DNA from: Macrobrachium rosenbergii
Taxonomy: Eukaryota > Arthropoda > Malacostraca > Decapoda > Palaemonidae
DNA length: 64,000 nucleotides
NCBI RefSeq assembly: GCF_040412425.1
Contig: NC_089744.1
Span: 33,118,243 to 33,182,242 of the forward strand
Direction: 5' to 3'
This document shows, one piece after another, positions 21,640 to 33,140 of the stretch. Position numbers and translations under genes: made by a program. Every line of letters begins with the position of its first letter. The stretch's first letter is position 1. Below the pieces are notes generated by a model. The model saw nothing but the letters and a program-made list of their open reading frames with translations, did not search any database and was not told where the DNA came from.

Positions 21640-22699
21640 ACGGCTGGAGGTTATCCACCATCTCTTGCGAGTGAGAGGCTTTTTGCGCCGCACAGCAACA
21701 GAGATGGCAGGATACCTCAGAAGATCCTCCGCAGCGGTATACCAGGGAAAGTGGTCCGTCTTCTGTGGTTGGTGTCGTCGAAGGGGTATCTCTCCTGTCG
21801 GAGCTACTGTTCAGTAGGTCGCGGACTTCCTCGTCTTCCTTCGCCGAAAGAAGCTTCTCTCCATTTCAGCGCTGAAAGGCTACCGCGCCGCCCTCGGCCT
21901 AGTCTTACGGCTGAAAGGAGTGGACATCTCCTCCTCCTTCGAGATTTCTCTACTCATGAGAAGCTTCGAATGGTCTTGCCCACCCAGGGATCTCAGGCCC
22001 CCTGCTTGGGGCGTGACTCTCGTCCTAAGGAGCCTGACTCATGCACCGTACGAGCCTTTACGAGAGTCGTCAGACAGGGATCTGACCCTCAAGACCGTCT
22101 TCTTGCTAGCCCTGGCATCAGCGAAGAGAGTTGGTGAGCTTCACAGACTTTCCTTTGATGTTAAACACTCGAGGGGATGGGGATCAGTTACGCTCGATTT
22201 CGTCCTGGATTTTGTAGCGAAGACTCAGAACCCTTCGGTCCCTGACGCACGGTTCGAGTCCTTCACAATCCCCTCCCTAGAGGACTTTGTAGCTAATGAA
22301 CCAGACGAGATGCTACTGTGTCCTGTTAGAGTGCTGTGGCACTATCTGAAGAGAACTCGGCACCTCCGGCCTGAGTGTCAATGACTCTTCGTTAGCACTG
22401 GCTCGACCAAGAAAGAAGTGTCCAAGAACACCATCTCTTTTTGGCTACGTGAAACGATAAGGAGAGCGTACTCTGCTGCAGGAGAAGACGACACCGGTAC
22501 GCTTTGTCCGAGAGCTCACGAGGTCCGCAGCATTGGTCTGTCCCTCGCATTCTGGAAGAATATGTTGGTGTCACAGGTGCTGAAGGCGGGCGTGTTGTCC
22601 CAGCAGACTACCTTCACCTCCTACCTCCGGGATGTTGCACACAAGTCCTTGGACACTTTTTCTGTGGGTCCTGTGGTGGCTGCTCAACAAGTTGTGTAG
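21640..22699 (+). pseudogene. DIRS tyrosine recombinase, element A
   Basis: The tyrosine recombinase integrates circular DIRS DNA and replaces the integrase of LTR elements. One frame spans about 21640-22699 with only two internal stops (TAG 21815, TGA 22382). It reads an N-terminal arm (TATEMAGYLRRSSAAVYQGK), a conserved LALASAKRVGELHRLS block with the first catalytic Arg (about 22115), and PVRVLWHYLKRT. Further on come SFWLRETIRRA and HEVRSIGLSLAFWKN with the His-x-x-Arg pair (about 22520). TSYLRDVAHKS carries the likely catalytic Tyr about 33 residues after that Arg. Length (about 350 aa) fits the family. It overlaps the preceding RT/RNase H region in a different frame. Confidence 0.8.
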
Positions 22700-22889
22700 C
22701 ATTGAGCAGCTTATCCAGCTCCTCTAACAGGACAGGTTGTATCTCGCCTAAGTTGTACAGTTGTGATTGGGAGATTGAATGTGGAGTGATTGGCCTCTCT
22801 TCTTTCTCCCCATCCTGGCTCTCTTCCCACGGGCAGGGAGCGGACGTGCTGTTACAAGCTGGATCTGGCGATCGAGGCAGGTAAGCACA

Positions 22890-23735
22890 TAACGGGAGCT
22901 CCCATTCTGTTTCCGTTCAGGTTAATAGAAGCAACCCCACTCCTTCCTCTTGCAAGGGGAGGAAGGAGACCATGACTATAAGACAAACCCAATGCTTGTA
23001 TTTGCCTTATTGTCATCCGACGTCAAATTCTTCCTAGCCTACTTTGCATGAACTGACGTCTCCTCTTTCATGCAAAGGGACCCAGAAGTCTGACAACTGA
23101 TCCTGCGTTTCTTACAACCCGATCTTTTGTCAGAGGCAATTTTTTCCCTTCCTGCTCTCACAACCAGGAAGGGAAGACAAGGTGGTGAACTCCAGTCAGT
23201 TCAGAGAGACTTTTTCAGATTCCTCCCAAGAGTGACTGGGCCCTCTTCCTAATCCTTCCCCGTCCTCCTACTTCTCCTCCTTTTGGATGAGGATAGGACT
23301 CAAACCAATACTTGCTGGATCTGGCGTCTGATGCGTTAAGACTCAAACCAATACTTGCTGGATCTGGCGTCTGATGCGTTAAGACTACACATCGAGCACC
23401 TGTTCTATTTTTCTTCTAGAATGATAGAAGCAATTCCACTCCATCCTCTAGCAAGGGGAGGAAGGAGAGAATGGCAATAAGGGAAACCCCATCTCTGGAT
23501 TTCCTTACTGCCTCCGACTCTAGATTCTTCCCAGCCTATTTCGCAGGAGTTATGTTTCCTCATTCATGAGAAAAGGTCCAGTACCTAACATTAGATCTTG
23601 CAGTTCCTACTCTCCGGTTAATATGTCAGAGGCACGGTACTCCTCCTCTCTCTCTCGACCAGGAGGAGTAACCCAGGTGTGCAGAACTCCAGTCAGTTCA
23701 AGAGACTCACTCAGATTCCTCCCTCCAGCCAGTGA
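22890..23735 (+). repeat. Duplicated 3' untranslated cassette of DIRS element A
   Basis: Two diverged copies of one ~350-bp cassette (about 22920-23250 and 23425-23735). They share AAGGGGAGGAAGGAGA, ATTCTTCCYAGCCTA and GAACTCCAGTCAGTTCA. Between them is an exact 43-bp tandem duplication (units 23297-23339 and 23340-23382, GACTCAAACCAATACTTGCT...). Element B keeps only one cassette (about 32760-33030). Confidence 0.7.
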
Positions 23736-23850
23736 GTCTTCCTAATGTAAAGGACCGACGGTTTGTATATCATGTCGGAACAAATCACAATTTTTGAAAG
23801 TAAATTATATTTTTCCTAACTATACAAACCTGAGGTCGTTTATGTTAAAT
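23736..23850 (+). repeat. Internal complementary region of DIRS element A
   Basis: TAATGTAAAGGACCGACGGT... is the reverse complement of the left end of the element. It is followed at once by ATCACAATTTTTGAAAGTAA..., the reverse complement of the right end (23960-24012). A fused complement of both ends is the hallmark internal complementary region that DIRS1-like elements use to complete their ends. Confidence 0.8.
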
Positions 23851-24012
23851 GTTATGCCCGCCTCATGCCACCCCTCAATCTGAACCTGGACCGAAAGGCA
23901 AACTGGAATGTTTGCAGGCAGGTATTCCCGCCTACCTGAAAGTAATTCCTATGTAAAGGACCTCAGGTTTGTATAGTTAGGAAAAATGCAATTTGCTTTC
24001 AAAAATTGTGAT
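23851..24012 (-). repeat. Right ITR of DIRS element A
   Basis: Inverted relative to the left ITR (GGCAAACTGGAATGTTTGC against the CATTCCAATTTGC region). It extends about 35 bp beyond the left-end complement with TAGGAAAAATGCAATTTGCT..., as in other DIRS elements. Confidence 0.75.
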
Positions 24013-24560
24013 ATTTTTAGTGACTTGAAAAGTGCTATAGAAGCTACTCAGTTACAAATCAAAAAATAATATTGTACAACTAATTAAATTATTTCTCCAT
24101 AACTTATATAATAATGGAAAGTTGTAGAAATATGTTGGATCCTTGCACATGTAGGGATCAAAGGAAATGAAGAGGCAGGCAAAGCAGCCAAAGAAGCAAC
24201 CCACATGACAAGATCAAATGTGAATATCTCTGTTACTGATTATGTAACACGCATAAAAGTGGGTATCATAAATAAATGGCAATAAATATGGAATGAAGAA
24301 CCTGAAAGTAATTAATTGAAACAAAACCTAATGTTAAAAAATGGAGTTCATCATATCCGAGAGAGAGACATGCATAAGTAATTCTAACACGTATCAGAAT
24401 AGGCCATACTCGTCTGACACATGGACTCTTAATGAGCACCCCACATGGCCCAGCTCCCTAGTGCTCAGAGTGGAAGGTGATAATAACGGCCAGACGTGTT
24501 ATGTAAGTGTCCAAAGTATGACCAACAGCGACTGTCAACTTTTGGGAATTAATCAATGAA
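24011..24560 (+). pseudogene. Jockey-type LINE RNase H and tail
   Basis: Directly after the DIRS right end the frame reads IFSDLKSAIEATQ (about 24013-24050), then LAHVGIKGNEEAGKAAKEA (about 24145-24200) and TDYVTRIK. These are the SDS and H-G-x-x-GNE-x-AD blocks of the LINE-encoded RNase H. A zinc-finger-like tail follows (LNEHPTWPSSL, about 24430-24465). Stops and shifts occur from 24280 on. It probably belongs to the same LINE as the endonuclease at 14645-15083. Confidence 0.7.
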
Positions 24561-24729
24561 TGAAATTTTGTCAAAATCTTTTATATTTTCAGTCGTTCTG
24601 ATTTTGAGGTTCATGAGGAACTGTGATTTAATTAATAAAATATAAAAATAAGTAAATAATAAAAGCATGGAAACCCTTATAGCATTTGTTGAATAAAAAA
24701 AAAGAAAAATTTAAAAATATTACTAAACG

Positions 24730-24815
24730 TATATTCTGAATGTTACTATACCTTTTTAGTGTGTATGTAACTTATATTCTGAATGTTAATATACCTTTTT
24801 AGTGTGTATGTAAGG
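24730..24815 (+). repeat. 43-bp direct tandem duplication
   Basis: TATATTCTGAATGTTACTAT... (24730-24772) is repeated at 24773-24815 with one change (ACTATA to AATATA). The surroundings are AT-rich with no gene. Confidence 0.7.
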
Positions 24816-24902
24816 AAGCATGAGTAAATGTATTTATTGTTCCAGTATGAGAGCATGTGCCTGTGTGAAATTATTTTCTTTTTAATTCATTCATCATCAT
24901 AC

Positions 24903-25020
24903 TGAATGATCTATTTGGTCCTAGTGCTAGGCCTCAGGCCTAGACCCAGTATTTTAATCTAATCCTTCGGGCCAGCCCTATGAGAGCTGAAAGTCAGCTC
25001 AATGGTCATTAGACTACTTT
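24903..25020 (+). repeat. SINE-like repeat, copy 3 (3' part)
   Basis: ACTGAATGATCTATTTGGTCC and TAGGCCTCAGGCCTAGAC parallel 10258-10305. It then continues with CCTTCGGGCCAGCCCTATGAGAGCTG, a tail that I recall for this repeat. Confidence 0.5.
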
Positions 25021-25750
25021 AATAATAACAATAAGGTTCTGACTGATGTTAAAAATGTACAAGTTATATTGTTTGTCTTTTAGATTAGAGGTCATTCAAC
25101 TTATTTACTTTAAACTTGATATGGATGTTGGACAGACATGGAGGTGTCAATATAGATTTTGCAAACTTGTATCTCAAGGGTACAACACAAAGATAGTCAG
25201 ACGTTTTGGTTCTGTAATAGCAGTGGGACAGGTAAAATGCAACTCCACAGAGGTTTTATCTTCATATACATCCTTTCGTTCATCCTTTATATCAGCTATG
25301 GCTTAGACTTTGTCATCAAACAGAATTGGTAAATCCTGTCTTGTGCTTGAGCAATTGCTCTTCTGAGTACTCTATGGCAGTATAGGGCTCTCATCCCATG
25401 GTTTGTGAAGCAGAAGGTGGACATTCTAAGAAAATCTCATAAAAGTAAAAATTTTTGCATAAAAGTGTTATCTCAAAACTGAACTCCTTGGTTTTCTTTG
25501 AAAGACATGGGTCCTGAAGCGTGATCAGTACCAAAGAGTTCTCAGGCAGATATTAAAGGTCTCGGTCAATTTGTGTGAGGCTTTTAGCATTATAGTCCTT
25601 TCTACCCTTATGATGCAAATTTATTTTTTAAGATTAATTCCATCCATGCTGTATCTCTTGGTTCTTGGATTATGCAAACCAAATACTGACACTTGTGGCT
25701 GCTTGGAACCTTGGGATCCAAGTTATAATGTATCTCATTTGAATTTCTTA
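25021..25750. other. no recognised feature
   Basis: The frames 25046-25306 and 25571-25822 (+) show no known motif. No repeat structure was recognised. Confidence 0.35.
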
Positions 25751-26699
25751 TACAGTCGGCCCTCCGTATTCGCAGGGGATGCATACCAGACCCCCCTGCA
25801 AATAGTTAAAATCCTCAAATAGTTAACATCCCCCCCTCTTAAAAATGTTTATAACTGCCTGTCTTGAAAGTTCAAATACCAAATGTGTACTTAAATTATC
25901 ATCCTACATCAAATATAATATACCTTAAATTATTATCATCTTAAACATTTTACCCTTGAAAATATGTATGTTCTTCTAACCCTTCCAGCTGATAACACAG
26001 AGAGAGAGAGAGAGAGAGAGAATGAACTGAGTTGCTTACATGGTTAAACAGTTAAAAATGCCAATAACAGTATATGTTATGTATATCTGTCTGTCAGCCA
26101 CTCTCCCTTTCTATCTATCTGTCTATCTATCTATCTATCCATCAATCACCTTTGGTGTGAGAGAGAGAGAGAGGGAGGCCACTCAGTGGGCAACATATAT
26201 TTAATCAAGTGTGGGCAACACTTCTTACCCTTCCACAGTCAATATGCCGAGATATTTGACATATTTGACAGGTTACACCCTACCCCCCCTCACTCTGAAA
26301 AGACTGGGAAAAAGAATGAGGTGAAAAAATTTATTTATAACTAAAATACAATCTTACTAACTCTTATTTTCTTTAATGAATTGATAATTTGCTGGGTTTA
26401 CATTAATGCTGATATTTGAAAATTAGTAAATCATTTTTGTTTCGACGCAATACACAAACCATCAGTCCTTTACATTAGGAATTACTTATGGCGAAGCTGG
26501 ACATGGCCGTTAAACTCTTGAACAAGGGGGTTAGGCAGTAACTACCGTAAGGTAGGCAGGAATACCCGCCTGCCCGGATGTAAACATTCCAGTTTTGCTT
26601 CAGTCGTCATGCTTTGCAGACGTGTTTTCGGATCTCTTTGCCTGACTGCCGTTAAGCTCTTTATTTATCCCGGTGGGATCTTTCTATATTTATTAAAAT

Positions 26700-29600
26700 A
26701 TACAAACCCACGATTTATGGTAGCCTTGCGTAGGCCGTCGTCCCCCTGTGTCTCTGTCTTGGGTTTGACAGCCAAAGACGTATTTCAGAGGCTTAACCAA
26801 GTGGTAATGCTTCTCTTCCTGTAAGCCCATTAATTAGATACTGAAGGCATTCCCCTGTACTTTTGGATATATTAGATTGGGACGTAATAACTTTGCTCCT
26901 CCTTCATTGATTGGACTGTAACACTTCACTCCCTGTCTTGGGCTCACGCCCTCCTGTACAAGGGCATGACTACTCCCTCCCTTCTTGTGCTGAGTGTTCT
27001 TCGCTGCCTGCGCCATGGAGGAGTTGCGAAGGGAGGGGGGGGGTTGAGTTTCAGGGGAAGGTTGTGGGGCGTCGTCGGTAAGTTTTGCTTCCAGGGCGCC
27101 CTTGGTAGCCTCTCCTTCTCCCTTGTCTCTCTCCCTGTAGGTTCTTCTTCTATTTCTCCTTTGGGAGAGATCTCTCTCCTTTGCCCTCTTCGCTCACTCG
27201 TTTGGGTGAAGACTGTGATGGCGGGGTGGGCGGTTGGGTGACCTCTTCTCAGGAGCCTCCTCTCGCTTCATAGGGGAGTTCCCCTCAGAGCAAGAGGAGT
27301 CTCCCTCTACTAATCATCTTTGCTTTTTCTTTCAGGTTGACAGTGAGCATCGTAGGCGCAGCAGTGGTTGGCTGGATATTTCAGTTTGGGATATCTTTGC
27401 CTGAAGGAGTCCTGACATTCATACAACGTTTGCTTTGGGATCGACCGCAGTACCTGGTTGGGATGGCGTAGGCCCACGTAGGGGTCGTTCTGACTCTGTG
27501 TCGCGTCGATGTGGATCGATTGCGGTCATTGCTGGCCATCATGTATGCTGTGGCACTGCCTGTGGCATATCTGTGGTCCCGTCTGCTCTTGCTGTGTTAT
27601 TACTCCCGTTGACTCGGCGACAAGCCTCTGGGCGACTCGTCTTGGTCTGCCACAGCTGCCCTGATCGCTCCTGTCGCTGCTGGTGATGTTCCTGTGATGT
27701 TCTTGGTCATTGCTGTAGCTTCTGCCTTCTGAACCGCTTCCATAGCTCCTGCATTGGCTGTCCTGATTGTGCCTGCTGCTTCTCCTAGTGGTCGTGTCCT
27801 GGGCCGCTTCTGTTGTGATCCTGCCTAGCTGCCCTGGAGTTTACGATGTTTTGTGTCCACCATCCTGTAGATGTTAGGAGTGAAGGTGAAGGAAGTCACC
27901 CTGTGAGAGGGAGCTGCCATCTTCTTCAGCTTACCTTCGATTTCTTCTTCTGCTGCCTCTTCCCTTCCTCTCCTGAGGTTCGAGGGGGTACCGGGAAACC
28001 AGATAGGCCTCCATCGGCCGAAGGAGAGGAAGGCGTCTAGGGACTGCCTCCTTCCGAGGAGGCAGTGAGTCTCTCGCCAGCTTTCTCCAACCTTCTGGTT
28101 CGGGAACTGATTCGCATACCCCTGGGTTCTAAGACGGGTGCGGCTTCGGGTGCTCGTTCACGAGCCGCTCCGAGTGCTTGAGATTCTGTGGAATATCAAG
28201 TATCCTGATCTGGTTCTAGAGAGCACTCTCCCCAGCCCAGTTCAGGAGCAGCGCAAGAAGAAGGGCCGAGACACCCAGGTGTCTTGGCTCTTCCTGCCAG
28301 CACTACAAGCACTCCCCGAGCGCTTACCAGTGCTCGGTCAGGTTCCCAACTTGTTGTCTCGATCCTATCGGTTTGAACACCAGAAGAAGCAGGGAAGAGA
28401 TTTCCTTTGGGAGTCCTGTGGAACTTCCAAGGGACTGCCTCTCTCCTGGGAGGTATTTTTCTCTCATTGGCTCTTCCTGCCCTCGACAGGGAACCGATTT
28501 GCATTCTCCTCTGGGGTCTTGCGTCTCTCGTGGCTTCTCACCACGCCCTCGTTGCCAGTCTTAGAAGTCTGCATCTAAGATTGGTTCTGTGCCTGGCTCT
28601 TTTCGATTTCCTAAGAAGCTGAAAGCAGCCACTTCTGATTTTTGGGAGTCTTGTAGGTCGCTTGAATTCTATGAATCACGATTACTCTCCTGGTGAGAGA
28701 CACAGGACGAAAGAAAGTGCCAAGGCACCCAGGTGTCTAGATACTGCCTGCCAGCTGCTTTGGTTGCTTGGCCGGCTTTCATCCTTGTGTCTTGAACCTT
28801 AGGGTTCGAGCATGCATGGTAGCAGATACAGAATTCCCCTTTAAACCTTCTCAGTGGCCTTGGCCTTGAAGGAGTTTAGAGTTCGGGAAACTAGCGCTAG
28901 TTCACGGCAGGTGAGTTCCGCCCTGTCCAGCTTCCGATTGCGTTTGTGCGATTGGCTCGCTTGGCTTGCTCGCCCTGCCCAGCCCCTGGTCGCGTTCGCA
29001 ATACTGGCTCGGCTCCCCCCGCTCACCTCCCAGTCCACCGCTTACCACCCAGTCTGGATCGCGTTCATGTGATTGGCTTGGCTTCGGCCCCAATCAGTTC
29101 TTCCGAATCAGGTTCTTGGCACTGTTTAAGTGAACTTTCTGTTCTTCCCAGGAAAAGCGCTTTGCCACGGAACAAGCACTCTTCTTCCCCCGTGTGGCAG
29201 TCATCAACTTTGGTTGATTATTGCTCACGGTCTGCTTCTCCTGCTGGTCTTACTGCAAGGACAGGTAGGGGGTGCTCTTTCTTCTTATCTGTACTCTTTT
29301 CCTCTTGGTTGTTCTGAGAGGCGTGAGACGAACAGAGAGAACTCCAACAAATTTTTGTTTCTTCAGAGTTCGGCTGCTTGGCATGCTTTCGGTGTTGGTT
29401 CCCTGATCGTCTCGTAGTACAACCAGGTAGCCGAGGAGGGTTTCTTGGGGTCTGTCAAGGTCTCCCCCTCCAGGGAGAGAGGTACAGGAGTTTCACGCTT
29501 CGGAAGCAGCGAGGGTCATCCTCTTCAAGTTGCAATCACCCTCATTTCTTGGAGAACTTTCTGCCGATTCGTCAGCGTGAGGATCTCTGGAACAGGACTG

Positions 29601-30400
29601 TGGCTTCTCCAACGAATAATCTTAATCACTCGCAACCCTTGGAGTTCCTGAAGGGGCCGAGAGTTTTGGATCTGCCATGGTCCCGGTCCTTGCTTGCAAG
29701 AGCGTTTTGACCAGATGAATACTTTTCTTGGGAGGAGGAGTTCATGCAGGTCGAGACAACAAGCTCCTCCCCTGCCTGGACAGAATACGAATTATTTTTT
29801 CCTCGGAGGGGTCTTGCCGACTGCAGGTTGTTCTGACTCTGCTTCATCCGGATGGGCTCTCTCTCTGCTTCTTGTCATGAAGGGTATTCTCTTCTGCAAC
29901 AAGAGGCGGCGACCCTGGAGGACACATCTTGGTTTCCTCCGGGCAGTCACCTGATGGATCCACGATCCTTTACTTTTAGGCTTTCTCTCCTCGGATGCGA
30001 CCATTCCTGGAGAGAACCCTGCCTTCTGGAGACTGGTCCTGTCCGGGGGTGGGTCTTCCTACACCAGGTGGCAATATGTGGGCAATTCTGGTGCTAAGAA
30101 GGACTTTGTCCTAACTCAGATCTCCAGTTTTGTAAGTCCTGAGTTAGCTCAACCCATAGGAAAAAACCTTTACTCGGTTCTGCCTTTCTCTTTCAGAGAT
30201 TTGCCAGATACCACGGTAATCAAGGTACGTGCCAGGGCACTGCCTTGTCCTTTGGACAACAGCCAAGACCCTTGGGTCTTCGTCATCTTGGCTCGACATT
30301 AAGCTCAAGCCAGCCCTCCTCGACTCCTAAGAAGTCCCAGGCTTCAAAAGAAGATTGTGGAAACACTCAGCCTCTTCTTCACTTCTGGGAAAGTGCACAT
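26700..30400 (+). pseudogene. Degenerate DIRS Gag, element B
   Basis: Traces of the element A Gag in many frames: the Cys-rich region around 26935-27020 (HALLYKGMTTPS replaces HALCTSCKG), Pro/Ser-rich runs, a KKGR stretch at 28250, and TQISSFVSPELAQPIGKNL near 30115-30170. No frame survives beyond about 150 codons. Annotated by collinearity with element A. Confidence 0.55.
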
Positions 30401-30459
30401 AATTGTGTCTCTTTCCACCCTCTTTTCCATACGGAAGGAAGGCAGAAGGGAAGAGAGGA

Positions 30460-31210
30460 GTAGTATCGACCGGACAGAAGTTCTCCTACTTCAGATGTGT
30501 GGATGAAGTGATACTTCTCAAGTCTCTGGACCTGACAGCTACATTGCAGAGACCTGGGAATAGATTCCTTCAGGAGAATATCTATTTCCCTTTGGATCTC
30601 TGCAATTCTATTCATCAAACTTCCGTCCTGCCTCCTCTCCTGTGCTCCCGATTTGGGAAATGCCAACTTGGCTAGAGCTAATAGTCTTGGTATCCTGTCA
30701 TTTTGCAGAAGCTTCCCCATGGTGGAGAATGAAGGAGGTTTGCTTCCAGTCCTCCATCCTTCTTTCCTCTTCAAAGAATGAGGAATGAATTAGGCTAATG
30801 CTTGATTGAAAAGGAACCTTTGAATATGCTTGCATATTCTCCACACATTATGTTTCTACTCACGGATACACTGATCAAGGAATGTGCGCACACCTTTAAG
30901 ACTTTGTCTTGAAGGTGTGTGACCGAGACGATAAATACCTTCTCATCAACATCCTGAACTCAGGCATCCTTTTGGCCTTCCGAGAATTTCAGGATGAGTT
31001 TTGCGACACTCGGTGGTTTGTTGAACAACAACACCAAAGTAGTGGCATACGTCAACAAACGAGGGAATTGATTTTTCCTCCTGTTTCATCTGTTGATATT
31101 AGCAGGTACTCGTTGTTCTATAGCACTCTTGATAGTTCATTTAGCCAGATACATTCCCAGTGGGGATGTATGGGTAGGCGAGCTCAGCCTCTGGTTTGAG
31201 TGATCGGGAC
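30460..31210 (+). pseudogene. RNase H remnant, DIRS element B
   Basis: YTDQGMCAHL (about 30868-30900) and KYLLINILNSGILLAFREF (about 30930-30990) correspond to the TEGWGAHL and HLHINILELKTAFLALQEF blocks of element A. QQHQSSGIRQQT (about 31026-31062) is the out-of-frame counterpart of the NTTVVAYVNKQ region. The YLDD polymerase region is missing, so about 0.5 kb has been deleted. Confidence 0.6.
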
Positions 31211-31379
31211 CGAGTGTGCTCTTCACTCTTTTCTTCATGAAGATTCATGAAGAGACTGCTCGACTGAGGGATCCCTACTGTCTTTCTGTTTGCCTCCTTG
31301 CACAACAAAAGTCAGTAGTTTTCTTGCTCCTTCGCAACTGACCCATGGGCAGCTACAGTGAGGCATGCTGTCTTCATGG

Positions 31380-32560
31380 GAAACATCATTGTCTACGTTT
31401 TTCCTGACGTATTTGTCTGTTTCACTAGGGGTTAAACAAGCATTGCTCACCTCGAGTTACAGACAAATGCTGGAAGAGTTCTCCTTAACCCAACCTCCTG
31501 TGGCAGCTACACAAGAAGTAGTTTTTCAGGCAGTACATCCCTGTGCATTCAGGACTGGGAGACTTTCCAACTTCCCTTGCGAGCATAGGCTTTCTCACCG
31601 AGCAGCAACGGATATAGCTGGATATCTCTTTAAGCCCTATGTAGCACTGTTCCAGGGACTGGATCTGTCTTTGCTGGTTGGTTATGTCGATAGAACTACC
31701 CCTCGGGTCAGAGTCGCTCTTCAGCAAGTCTGGGCTTCCTCGTGTTCTCCGCCAGGGGTTGCTTCTTCAGTTTCAGTTGTGAAGAATGTAGGCCCTTGCG
31801 ACCTAGTCTTCTATCTGAAGTAGCCCTTCTCTCCTTAGTCAAGATTTAGCTACTGTTGAGAAGCTTCTTCGGTCTTCCTGTCCCAGGGAACTGATCCTTG
31901 GGTGGCATTTGGCTCTCGTTTAGGGTTCCTCCCTTGCTTTGCATGCATCCTTACGAGAGTCTTCAGACATAGATGTGCTCTCTTAGGACCATCTCTCATC
32001 TCGCTCCAGCCTTGGCGTAGAAGATGGAGGAACAGGTGAAGGGGATCAATACCTCGACTCCTCCTCGGATGTTGTAGCGGACTCCGAATCCATTGGCATC
32101 TGTTTTCAGGTTCGAGTCATCCTTGTTCCCCTCCTCCTTGGACTTTGTATAGATTATCCATATCAATCGTTACTTTGTCCTATTAGGGAGCTGTGGTACT
32201 TTCCGAAAAGGCTTGACATTTCTAACTTGGATGTTGTCGACGATTTCACTAGTACTCTCTCTCCCAAGGAAGAGTTGTCTAAGGACACATCTTTCTCTTG
32301 GCTTCATGAAGCGATCAAAGGAGGTACTTGGCAGCTGGCGACAATGATACCTGTACAATCCTCCTGAGATCTCACGAAGTCAATGGCTTGGTCAATCCCT
32401 CACATTCCGGAAGTTTCTGTCGGTCTGGAAGTAAGATGTGGTCTCATAGACCACACTCTTATCTTCTACCTTCGGTCCTGCCCAAAGACCCTTGGAACCT
32501 CTTTTCCTTGGTCCTGTGGTCGCTGCTTAACAAGTTGTGTTTCTTACCTGGCTCCTTCAA
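31380..32560 (+). pseudogene. Tyrosine recombinase remnant, DIRS element B
   Basis: Collinear with the element A recombinase: SYRQMLEEFSLTQPP, CEHRLSHRAATDIAGYLF (about 31580-31630), then EVNGLVNPSHSGSFCRSGS (about 32370-32430), which replaces HEVRSIGLSLAFWKN. The His of the HxxR pair and the reading frame are lost, so it is non-functional. Confidence 0.6.
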
Positions 32561-33033
32561 GAGAACAGGTAGCATCTCGCCAAAGGTGTTGGTTTTGGAA
32601 TTGAGAAGTATCCTGAGAGTGACTGGGCTCTCCTTCCCCTCCTTCCTCGTCCTCCTACTTCTTTTCCTTCTGGATGAGAATGGGACTCGAACTGACACTT
32701 GCTGGATCTGGTATCTGATGCAGTAAGACTACACATCGAGCACCCTTTCTATTTTTCTTCTGGAACCATAGAAGCAGTTCCGCACCTTCCTCTAGCAAGG
32801 GGAGGAAGGAGACTTATGGCAATAAGGAAAACCCTATTCCAGGTTTTCCTTACTGCCTCCAATTCTTAGATTCTTCCCAGCCTATATCATATGAGTTACG
32901 ATTCCTACACTCCGATCAATATGTCAGAGGCATGGTACTCCTCCTCGCTCTTTCAATCAGGAGTAACCCAGGTGTGCAGAACTCCAGTCAGTTCAAAAGA
33001 CTCACTCAGATTCCTTCCAGCCAGTGAGTCTTC

Positions 33034-33140
33034 CTAATGTAAAGGACCGATGGTTTGTATACCGTGTCGTAGCAAATCACAGTTTTTAAAAGTAAATTGT
33101 ATTTTTCCTAACTATATAAATCTGAGATCCTTTACATTAC
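33034..33140 (+). repeat. Internal complementary region of DIRS element B
   Basis: TAATGTAAAGGACCGATGGT... followed by ATCACAGTTTTTAAAAGTAA..., the fused complements of the left and right ends of this element, exactly as at 23736-23850. Confidence 0.75.

Larger units (their letters stand above)
15084..24012 (+). mobile_element. DIRS-type retrotransposon array (element A)
   Basis: Three left terminal repeats start at 15084, 16033 and 16284 with TTGTTYCGACACAATATACAAACC. The first is followed by 0.7 kb of Gag, the second is a bare 251-bp terminal repeat, and the third heads a nearly complete element. That element has Gag (16549-19926), RT/RNase H (19945-21446), tyrosine recombinase (about 21640-22699), a duplicated 3' untranslated cassette, an internal complementary region (23736-23850) and an inverted right terminal repeat ending ...AAAAATTGTGAT at 24012. 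This is the DIRS1 plan. The coding part is interrupted by about six stops and a few frameshifts, so the copy is inactive but fairly young. Confidence 0.85.

Noticed and set aside
26000..26180. Short regular (GA)n and (TATC)n as a CRISPR-like or satellite array
   Set aside because: Ordinary microsatellites without spacer structure.
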